This document shows, in pieces, positions 1 through 5,540 of a stretch of DNA of 6,257 nucleotides (its first letter is position 1; each line of letters starts with the position of its first letter). Location: NCBI GenBank assembly GCA_029880385.1, contig JAOUOM010000129.1, positions 1 to 6,257 on the forward strand, given 5' to 3'. The stretch is from Cyclobacteriaceae bacterium (GTDB lineage: Bacteria > Bacteroidota > Bacteroidia > Cytophagales > Cyclobacteriaceae). Position numbers and translations under genes: made by a program. The notes beneath the pieces were generated by a model. It searched no databases, was not told the DNA's origin, and saw only the letters and a list, made by a program, of their open reading frames with translations.

Positions 1-785
1 TGCTCGGCATTCTCATCGGACAGAGCCAAAGCTGACGGTGATTTTGCCCGCTCTTTTTCAAAATAAAGCCCAGATTGTCGTTCGATACCTTCCCGTACAG
101 CCAAAAATACCTGCGTTTTTGCCCCTTCTTTTGGTGTAATCATAAACAGCCGGAATAATTGAATCAGTACGGCAGTCACTCCTTTAAATTCATTCCCAAA
201 ATTAGTTGTTACCACCCCCGGATGCAGGGAAAAGGATGTAATCCCTGCTTTATGGAACCGATTGTGCAATTCACGCGTGAAGTAAATGGCAAAAAGCTTT
301 GCATCACTGTATGCCTGTATCGATTGGAAAGGACGATTTTGCCACATCAGATCATCGATGACCAGCTTCCCACGTTTGTGCAGGGAAGAACTCACATTGA
401 TAATCCGTGTTTTGCTTTTGATCAGCAATTCCATCAATTCGGTCGTTAAAAAAAAATGGCCTAAGTGGTTCATTGAAAATGTTCGTTCAAAACCATCGAC
501 CGTTACCTGTTTCGTAGGCACGATCCCTCCTGCATTGTTCATCAATACATCAATCTGAGGTACAGTTGTCCGGATGTGATGTGCTGCTTTTTTGACCGAA
601 CCAAAGTCAGTCAAATCACAATGCACCCATGATACTAGTCCGGCCTTGTCATTCATCATCAATTCGCGGACTTTCGATTCATCCCTGGCCAAAAGGATAA
701 TTTTCCAACCCTCCTCCATTAGAGTCAACACGGCAGATCTTCCTATTCCGGAAGTACCACCTGTAATCAAGAGTGTTTTTGACAT
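1..785 (-). CDS. Short-chain dehydrogenase/reductase (SDR), retinol-dehydrogenase-like, C-terminus cut by window edge
   Basis: A NAD(P)-dependent oxidoreductase of the classical SDR superfamily, presumably cytoplasmic; the substrate cannot be read from sequence. I translated the minus strand from ATG at 785-783: 261 residues are present with no stop before the window edge. Visible motifs are the Rossmann glycine motif TGGTSGIG (residues 8-15), NNAG (83-86), a conserved-type Asn in SMNHLGH (N106), catalytic Ser in NVSSS (132-134), Tyr159 and Lys163 in YSDAK, and the HPG turn (188-190). The usual YxxSK is YxxAK here, but the catalytic Tyr and Lys are kept. The overall pattern (NHLGHF, then SSSLHKRG, YSDAKL, HPGVV) resembles retinol dehydrogenase/WW-oxidoreductase-like SDRs. 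Those proteins are about 280-320 residues, so perhaps 20-60 residues are missing. The gene follows oadB on the same strand after 103 bp, so it is either a read-through gene of that operon or has its own promoter. A run of nine T (coding strand, 456-448) lies inside the frame. Confidence 0.93.
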   Translation of the reverse strand, partial: MSKTLLITGGTSGIGRSAVLTLMEEGWKIILLARDESKVRELMMNDKAGLVSWVHCDLTDFGSVKKAAHHIRTTVPQIDVLMNNAGGIVPTKQVTVDGFERTFSMNHLGHFFLTTELMELLIKSKTRIINVSSSLHKRGKLVIDDLMWQNRPFQSIQAYSDAKLFAIYFTRELHNRFHKAGITSFSLHPGVVTTNFGNEFKGVTAVLIQLFRLFMITPKEGAKTQVFLAVREGIERQSGLYFEKERAKSPSALALSDENAE

Positions 786-794
786 ACGTTACAA

Positions 795-818
795 TTGATA
801 TAATATACAGGGTATCAA
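795..818. promoter_or_regulatory. Imperfectly supported inverted repeat upstream of the SDR gene
   Basis: The sequence TTGATA at 795-800 is mirrored by TATCAA at 813-818, giving two 6-bp arms with a 12-bp AT-rich spacer. The repeat ends 9 bp upstream of the SDR start codon. It has the size and placement of an operator for a dimeric repressor, and the AT-rich spacer could hold a -10/-7 element for the SDR gene. Arms this short arise easily by chance in AT-rich DNA, and no convincing Bacteroidetes promoter could be paired with it, so this is a tentative call. Confidence 0.2.
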
Positions 819-888
819 GCGGGGAAAACTGCATGACAACCAAATGGTATAAATATGAAAACCAGCTAAAAGATACGGATTTGCTACA

Positions 889-2079
889 TCAACCCAAAAA
901 CGAAATCAAAACTCCTGCGGCTACAGCCGAGCCAATCACACCCGAAATATTGGATGCCATCGCATATTGCAAAAGATGATTGGTCGGATCATGCTTCAGG
1001 GCGATTTCATTGGCAACCCGGCTGGCCATAGGTACGGCACTTAGGCCTGTGGCACCAATAAGGGGATTGATCTTTTTCCTGGCAAACATATTATAAACCT
1101 TCACGGCAAATATTCCACCTGCAATGGATATGGCAAATGCAATAAAACCTCCGACGATAATCATGATGGTCTGTTGGTTCAAAAAAGCCTCGGACGTCAT
1201 GGTTGCGCCTACTGAAAGGCCAAGGAATACGGTTGCCGAATTTAATATGGTCTCAGATGCCGCTTTGTACAACCTGCCGGTTGATGCCCCGATTTCCTTG
1301 ACCAGATTGCCAAACATCAAAAGACCAATCAACGGAACCGATGAAGGTACCAGCAACGCCACAATGGTACCTACTCCGATCGGAAACAATATTTTTAATG
1401 TCTGCAGATTTTTGATGGGTGTCTTTGAAGGGAAAAGGCGATCCTGCTCTTTCATATTTATTTTCAATTCCTTTTCCGTGACGGTAAACCGTACCACCAG
1501 GGGTATAATGACCGGCACAAGTGCCATATAGGAATATGCGGCAATCGCGATGGGGCCCAATAAATGGGGAGCAAGTTTAATGGTCGTATAAATAGCGGTT
1601 GGGCCATCTGCCCCACCGATTATGCCTAAAGATGCCGCCTCCCTGAGTGTGAAATTCATGGCAACGGCTGAAATAAGTACAGTAAAAATGCCAATTTGAG
1701 CAGCCGCCCCGAAAAATGCCAACCGTAAATTGCGCAGCATGGGCCCAAAATCAGTCAGTGCCCCGACCCCCAGGAAAATGACCGGTGGCAAAAAGCCCGT
1801 TTTAATCAGTGAATAATAAATGAAGTTCATGATGCCATGTTCATGAGCAATCTGATACAGGGTGAGGCTTTCGTCAACTTTTTCCACACCCATTTGCCCT
1901 CCGGGAAAATTGGCCAATAACATGCCAAATGCAATGGGCACCAACAGTAATGGCTCATACTGCTTTTTGATCCCCAGGTAAAGGAGAAAAAAAGCAATGG
2001 CAATCATCAGGAGAATAGATGGCTGCTCTACAATATTTTGCAAAGCAGTCATTTGATAGAGTTTTTCGAGCAAGTCCAA
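889..2079 (-). CDS. oadB: Na+-translocating decarboxylase beta subunit (OadB/GcdB/MmdB family)
   Basis: Integral membrane subunit that decarboxylates carboxybiotin delivered by the alpha subunit and uses the free energy to pump Na+ out of the cell. The 396 residues contain many hydrophobic segments (for example about 20-36, 41-58, 97-115, 120-141, 226-257, 303-330). Family motifs are clear: KKQYEPLLLVPIAFG (38-52), GVGALTDFGPML (104-115), LGIIGGADGPTAIY (151-164), AAYSYMALVP (180-189), FLGLSVGA (285-292), KINPLIGATGLSAVPMASRV (336-355) and GVIGSAVAAGV (380-390). By alignment from memory, D158 matches D203 and Y184 matches Y229 of Klebsiella OadB, residues implicated in Na+ and proton handling; Ser384 sits in the conserved GVIGSA motif. 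The protein is shorter than Klebsiella OadB, mainly in the loop before GVGALTD. The start is TTG at 2079, 11 bp after the oadA stop; the frame closes upstream at 2097-2095 and holds no ATG before it. An alternative ATG at 2052 would remove nine residues. It is the last gene of oadGAB. Confidence 0.95.
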   Translation of the reverse strand: MDLLEKLYQMTALQNIVEQPSILLMIAIAFFLLYLGIKKQYEPLLLVPIAFGMLLANFPGGQMGVEKVDESLTLYQIAHEHGIMNFIYYSLIKTGFLPPVIFLGVGALTDFGPMLRNLRLAFFGAAAQIGIFTVLISAVAMNFTLREAASLGIIGGADGPTAIYTTIKLAPHLLGPIAIAAYSYMALVPVIIPLVVRFTVTEKELKINMKEQDRLFPSKTPIKNLQTLKILFPIGVGTIVALLVPSSVPLIGLLMFGNLVKEIGASTGRLYKAASETILNSATVFLGLSVGATMTSEAFLNQQTIMIIVGGFIAFAISIAGGIFAVKVYNMFARKKINPLIGATGLSAVPMASRVANEIALKHDPTNHLLQYAMASNISGVIGSAVAAGVLISFLG

Positions 2080-2090
2080 ATCCGTAAAGT

Positions 2091-3977
2091 CTAGCTAAGT
2101 TTGATCAAGACATCATCATCCAGTACATCGTCACCATCTTTTACCACAATTTCGACAACCGTCCCTTCCTTGTCTGACTTTATCGCATTGCTGACCTTCA
2201 TTGCTTCAATGTAACAGATGGTGTCACCTTTGGCTACTTTGTCGCCTACTCTTAGTGGCTTTTCTGATGCCTCTTTGGTCATAAAAACTTTTCCCTCCAG
2301 AGGTGCGGTCACTTCCGATACTACCCCATTTACGGCAACCGGCAGCACGTCAGTATGCGATGATGGGGCAGTACCCGTTGCTTCCTGTCCCCCTGCCTGG
2401 GAATCATAGGATATTGAAACCTTGTATTTTGACCCGTTTACCTCTACATGCATCACCTTTGGCTGGTTCCATGCCGCTTGGGCCTGTCCGGGCTCAGAGG
2501 CCTGAGAAACCGATTTTGCCTGTTTTTTCTCTAGTAGGTCTTTTTCAAATGCCTCTTTTGCCTTGCCTGATTTATAATCCTCATACTGGCCGGGGTGCAT
2601 TGCGTATTCAAACAATTCTTCATCATCTTTACCTGTATCCCAGCCTTTGTCCTTCATTTTTTGCCTATACTCATCCAATGCATCCGGCTGAAGGTCTTGA
2701 GGATCCCCGGCAAAAAATTCCCGACCCTGGCTTTCGGCCAATTTTTTTAATTCCGCTGCCACAGGGCCCGGCAGCCTGCCTGATTTGCCCAGTAACATAT
2801 CCCAGGTATTGTCATCCAGGAGTGACCATCGTTCTTTGCCCTTCATCATTTGCATCACATTGACAAGAGCTGCATTTTTCACGTACTGGCTAAACGGTGT
2901 TACCAATGGAGGAAAGCCCATCATAGGCCAGATGGTTTTTACTTCGTCAAAAAGTGCCACCAACAAGTCATCCTGTGAAACAAATGGCTTATTGTTTTTT
3001 TCCATCCACTTGTTCAGGCTCTTCAGGTTGTTTTCGAGATCAGACATCAGGCTTCCCATCATTCCACCGGGCAGTCCGGGGCCAATAAGCAGGGCATTCA
3101 TCATGCGGTTACGCGGGTTGATATAATAGCCCAAAAATTCGTCAATAAACTCCTGTGTCAGGGCTCTGGCCTGCATATAGGCTTTCATATTGACATCCGG
3201 AAGACTAAACCCGGCATCCCGCAATACTTCATGCACCGTGAGCAAATCACCATGCATCATTCCAAATGAAAGGGGCTCCATGGCCACATCGATAATATCA
3301 GCACCTGCACGGGCAGCCTCCAGGGAAGACGCAATGGAAAAGCCAGGGCCCGAATGTCCATGATACTGTACGAGGATGTCTTTTTTTATGGACTTAATCC
3401 CCTGGACAATTTTGCCAATTGAAACCGGGCGCCCTACACCGGCCATATCCTTTATGCATATTTCATCGGCACCCATGTCGATCAGTTCGCCGGCCATATG
3501 AACATAATAATCGACGGTATGCAGACTTGAATAGGTAATGCACAAGGCCGTTTGGGAAATCATACCTCCCTCCTTGGCATAATCGATTGATAGCTTCAGG
3601 TTTCGGGTATCATTTAGCCCGTCAAACGAACGGGCAATGTCCGTACCTTGCTTTTTCTTTAATGCAAACATTAAGCGGCGCACATCACGGGGCACGGGAA
3701 ACATCCGTAAACCATTGAGTCCTCGTTCCAGCATATGTGTCTGGATACCGGCATCATTAAATGGCTGGGTCCATTCCCGAACCGACTTGTTGGGGTTCTC
3801 GCCATAAAGCAGGTTGATTTGCTCAAAGCCCCCACCATTGGTTTCGACACGGCGAAAACAGCCCATGTTCACAATGGGTTCAGCAACTTTTACTAATTGG
3901 TCGACCCGTGGCATATACTTACCGGAAGATTGCCACATATCGCGGTAAACCAGGCTTAATCCGATTTCTCGTCCCAT
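2091..3977 (-). CDS. oadA: Biotin-dependent decarboxylase alpha subunit (OadA-like; carboxyltransferase plus biotinyl domain)
   Basis: Cytoplasmic alpha subunit expected to move a carboxyl group from a keto acid, classically oxaloacetate, to its own biotin before OadB decarboxylates it. The 628 residues hold an HMGL-like carboxyltransferase TIM barrel (about 1-260), a conserved carboxylase/PYC_OADA region (about 265-475, with GPGLPGGMMGSL at 299-310 and PPLVTPFSQYV at 356-366), an Ala/Gln/Ser-rich linker (about 485-507) and a biotinyl domain (about 555-628) with EAMK at 591-594. Lys594 is the predicted biotinylation site. The expected metal ligands are present: D13, K176 in ICIKDMAG, and H206/H208 in YHGHSG, matching D17, K178, H207 and H209 of described OadA proteins. 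Several usually conserved neighbours differ: RDAHQS reads RDMWQS, SWGGATFD reads TNGGGFEQ, RGQN reads RGLN, and the catalytic Thr position appears to be M240. The start is ATG at 3977, 5 bp after the oadG stop. Pyruvate carboxylase subunit B is the main alternative, but neighbouring oadG and oadB favour the Na+ pump. Substrate identity is inferred. Confidence 0.93.
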   Translation of the reverse strand: MGREIGLSLVYRDMWQSSGKYMPRVDQLVKVAEPIVNMGCFRRVETNGGGFEQINLLYGENPNKSVREWTQPFNDAGIQTHMLERGLNGLRMFPVPRDVRRLMFALKKKQGTDIARSFDGLNDTRNLKLSIDYAKEGGMISQTALCITYSSLHTVDYYVHMAGELIDMGADEICIKDMAGVGRPVSIGKIVQGIKSIKKDILVQYHGHSGPGFSIASSLEAARAGADIIDVAMEPLSFGMMHGDLLTVHEVLRDAGFSLPDVNMKAYMQARALTQEFIDEFLGYYINPRNRMMNALLIGPGLPGGMMGSLMSDLENNLKSLNKWMEKNNKPFVSQDDLLVALFDEVKTIWPMMGFPPLVTPFSQYVKNAALVNVMQMMKGKERWSLLDDNTWDMLLGKSGRLPGPVAAELKKLAESQGREFFAGDPQDLQPDALDEYRQKMKDKGWDTGKDDEELFEYAMHPGQYEDYKSGKAKEAFEKDLLEKKQAKSVSQASEPGQAQAAWNQPKVMHVEVNGSKYKVSISYDSQAGGQEATGTAPSSHTDVLPVAVNGVVSEVTAPLEGKVFMTKEASEKPLRVGDKVAKGDTICYIEAMKVSNAIKSDKEGTVVEIVVKDGDDVLDDDVLIKLS

Positions 3978-3982
3978 AACTT

Positions 3983-4237
3983 TTACTTTTCTTTTTCTAT
4001 CTTGGTAATACGCCCCTTCCCTTCGGTGAGGATTTCCACGGCCGAAGCAATGGCAACTAAATGGTCATGGTCGTTCAGACTACCTGATGAAGTAGTTGGG
4101 ACAATTGCCACTGGCACAAATCGATTGACAAGTTTTATAAGAATATTGCCTGTGGCGACCACCAGAAACAGTACGACAAATACGGTGATCATTCCGATAA
4201 ACAGCAGGGAAAATGCTGTGGAAATTGGTTCGCTCAT
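3983..4237 (-). CDS. oadG: Na+-translocating decarboxylase gamma subunit (OadG family)
   Basis: Small membrane subunit that joins the alpha subunit to the membrane-embedded beta subunit and stabilises the complex. The 84-residue protein has one clear N-terminal transmembrane segment (about residues 8-30, rich in Leu, Val, Ile and Phe), a short basic stretch after it (K35, R39), and a polar, charged C-terminal tail ending in Lys/Glu residues. This architecture and length are typical of OadG; overall sequence conservation in the family is low, so the assignment rests largely on position as first gene of an oadG-oadA-oadB operon, the same order as in Klebsiella. I see no His-rich zinc-binding tail of the kind described for some enterobacterial OadG; only H57 and H59 are present, in DHDH. 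Start is ATG at 4237, preceded by an A/C-rich leader without a Shine-Dalgarno sequence, as is usual in Bacteroidetes. The stop is 5 bp before the oadA start. Confidence 0.85.
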   Translation of the reverse strand: MSEPISTAFSLLFIGMITVFVVLFLVVATGNILIKLVNRFVPVAIVPTTSSGSLNDHDHLVAIASAVEILTEGKGRITKIEKEK

Positions 4238-4260
4238 TTGGGGTGTTGAATTAACGTGCC

Positions 4261-4268
4261 TAAAATTA
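4261..4268 (-). promoter_or_regulatory. Possible -7 element of the oadGAB operon
   Basis: On the minus strand, TAATTTTA (4268 to 4261) matches seven of eight positions of the Bacteroidetes -7 consensus TAnnTTTG. It would place the transcription start about 20 bp before the oadG ATG. I could not find a convincing TTTG-type -33 element at the usual 19-21 bp spacing, so the call is weak. The 90-bp divergent region must contain the operon promoter unless transcription starts elsewhere. Confidence 0.25.
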
Positions 4269-4271
4269 GCA

Positions 4272-4302
4272 TTTCCAAAGGTTAAATACCTGATTACATT
4301 TG
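4272..4302 (+). promoter_or_regulatory. Candidate Bacteroidetes sigma-A-type promoter for the GNAT-like gene
   Basis: TACATTTG at 4295-4302 is an exact match to the Bacteroidetes -7 consensus TAnnTTTG. TTTC at 4272-4275, 19 bp upstream, matches three of four bases of the -33 TTTG element. Transcription would begin near 4306, leaving a leader of about 20 nucleotides before the ATG at 4328, typical of the phylum. The element is consensus-based and not experimentally supported. Confidence 0.5.
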
Positions 4303-4327
4303 CTTAAAGTCATGATTATTGTTAGCC

Positions 4328-5497
4328 ATGCAGGTATTCGAAGTAAAAGATCGAGGTTCGATCCGTGAATTTTTCAGGTTTGCCGTCCGGTTGTACCGCA
4401 GTACACCCCAATGGATCCAGCCAATTGAAAATGAAATTGAATCCCTTTTTAACCCCGCTAAAAACAAACTGCTTAAAGACGGGGCTTGTAAACGTTGGTT
4501 ACTAAAAAATGATAACCATGAAACCATGGGGCGTATTGCAGCATTTGTAAATAATGCTACTGCCAGTAAAGACAATGAACAACCAACCGGTGGGATCGGT
4601 TTTTTTGAGTGTGTCAATGACCATAAAGCTGCCAACCTGCTTTTTGATACGGCAAAAAACTGGCTTGCCATTAACGGCATGCAAGCGATGGACGGCCCCA
4701 TAAATTTTGGTGACAGAAATGCCTGGTGGGGTCTTCTAGTCGAAGGATTTGACATTGAGCCTAATTACCAGTGCAATTACCATTTTCCCTATTACCAAAA
4801 TCTCTTTGAAAATTATGGTTTCCAGGTATATTTCAAGCAATACACGTTTGGGAGAAACCTGATGGAGCCCTTATCTGATACAAATGCAAAAAAAGCCGAA
4901 GCGATCATTCAAAACCCCGACTATTCCTTTCGTCATCTGGATAAAACGAAACTAGCACAGCATGCCCTGTATTTTATGAAAATATACAACGCAGCCTGGA
5001 CAGGGCATACTGGCGTGACGGCCATGAACGAGACACAGGCCCTGTCGCTGATCCGGCAAATGAAACCCATCATGGACGAACGGGTGATTTGGTTTGGCTT
5101 TTATAAAGGAGAACCCATAGCCTTTTTTGTAAACCTGCCCGAAGTAAACCAGATATTCAAATACGTCAGGGGACGACTAAATGTGTGGGGGAAAATCACC
5201 TTTGCCTATCATCAATGGCGAAAAACAAACAAAAAGCTGATGGGGTTGGTATTTGGCATTGACCCTGCCCACCATGGCAAGGGGGTAGATGCGGCAATTG
5301 TTCAGGCTTTCAGAAAGATGGTACAGGAAGATTATCCCCGGTACGTTACATTTGAAATGAACTGGATCGGAGATTTCAACCCAAAAATGATCAATGTAGC
5401 GCGTCGTGTAGGTGGAGACATCATCAAGACACATCATACCTATCGGTACTTATTTGACCGACACAGGGAATTTAAGCGTATGCCCGTGAAAGCATAA
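4328..5497 (+). CDS. YghO-like GNAT-fold N-acetyltransferase family protein, substrate unknown
   Basis: A 389-residue soluble protein with no signal peptide or membrane segment. It resembles the uncharacterised YghO-like family often annotated as N-acetyltransferase. Visible features: an N-terminal block with RLYRSTPQWIQPIENE (21-36) and NKLLKDG (46-52), GRIAAFVN (68-75), GFFECVND (91-98), a central signature with DGPINFGDRN (122-131) and GLLVEGFD (135-142), a YYQNLFENYGF block (155-165), and a C-terminal GNAT-like half with GIDPAHHGKGVDAA (310-323), which looks like the acetyl-CoA-binding motif A, and FEMNWIGDFNP (342-352) followed by NVARRVGG (356-363), matching GNAT motif B. Acetyl-CoA binding is inferred; the acceptor is unknown. 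Start chosen at ATG 4328 because it is the first ATG in frame and lies about 22 bp from a good promoter; a TTG at 4319 would add three residues. The gene is divergent from oadGAB and convergent with infB, so it is probably monocistronic. Confidence 0.8.
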   Translation: MQVFEVKDRGSIREFFRFAVRLYRSTPQWIQPIENEIESLFNPAKNKLLKDGACKRWLLKNDNHETMGRIAAFVNNATASKDNEQPTGGIGFFECVNDHKAANLLFDTAKNWLAINGMQAMDGPINFGDRNAWWGLLVEGFDIEPNYQCNYHFPYYQNLFENYGFQVYFKQYTFGRNLMEPLSDTNAKKAEAIIQNPDYSFRHLDKTKLAQHALYFMKIYNAAWTGHTGVTAMNETQALSLIRQMKPIMDERVIWFGFYKGEPIAFFVNLPEVNQIFKYVRGRLNVWGKITFAYHQWRKTNKKLMGLVFGIDPAHHGKGVDAAIVQAFRKMVQEDYPRYVTFEMNWIGDFNPKMINVARRVGGDIIKTHHTYRYLFDRHREFKRMPVKA

Positions 5498-5517
5498 AAA
5501 AGGGCCCCGAAAGGCCC
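5495..5517 (-). terminator. Intrinsic terminator of the infB transcript, in the convergent gap
   Basis: Read on the minus strand, arms GGGCC (5517-5513) and GGCCC (5506-5502) form a GC-only stem with a 6-base loop (TTTCGG), followed at once by six or more T residues (5501-5496). This is a textbook Rho-independent terminator for infB, whose stop is 24 bp upstream. The T-tract overlaps the complement of the GNAT gene's stop codon. On the plus strand the same hairpin follows the GNAT stop directly and has a C-rich then T-rich stretch only at about 5532-5542, so it may act weakly in that direction as well. Confidence 0.8.
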
Positions 5518-5540
5518 CGATGTATTTACTATCCCCTTTT

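Noticed and set aside
786..888. An intrinsic terminator after oadB
   Set aside because: No GC-rich stem followed by a T-tract is present; only weak 4-bp arms (TGGT...ACCA) were found. Read-through into the SDR gene remains possible.
773..979. A small 68-codon plus-strand frame spanning the SDR-oadB gap
   Set aside because: It runs antisense into the SDR start and the oadB C-terminus, with no conserved features and no promoter or ribosome-binding support.
1124..1531. A 135-codon plus-strand frame opposite oadB
   Set aside because: It is the antisense image of conserved OadB motifs, and no independent motif or promoter was seen.
2303..2863. A 186-codon open frame on the plus strand across the 3' half of oadA
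   Set aside because: It is wholly antisense to a strongly supported coding region. Its translation is rich in Pro, Leu, His and Cys without any recognisable domain, typical of an antisense shadow.
889..4237. A novel or undescribed multi-gene system centred on the decarboxylase operon
   Set aside because: Gene order and subunit families match the known Na+-translocating oxaloacetate decarboxylase. Only the alpha-subunit active site is unusual, and that is reported separately.
4294..4755. A 153-codon open frame on the minus strand antisense to the start of the GNAT-like gene
   Set aside because: It overlaps the well-conserved plus-strand protein, has low-complexity Ser/Leu composition and shows no family resemblance.
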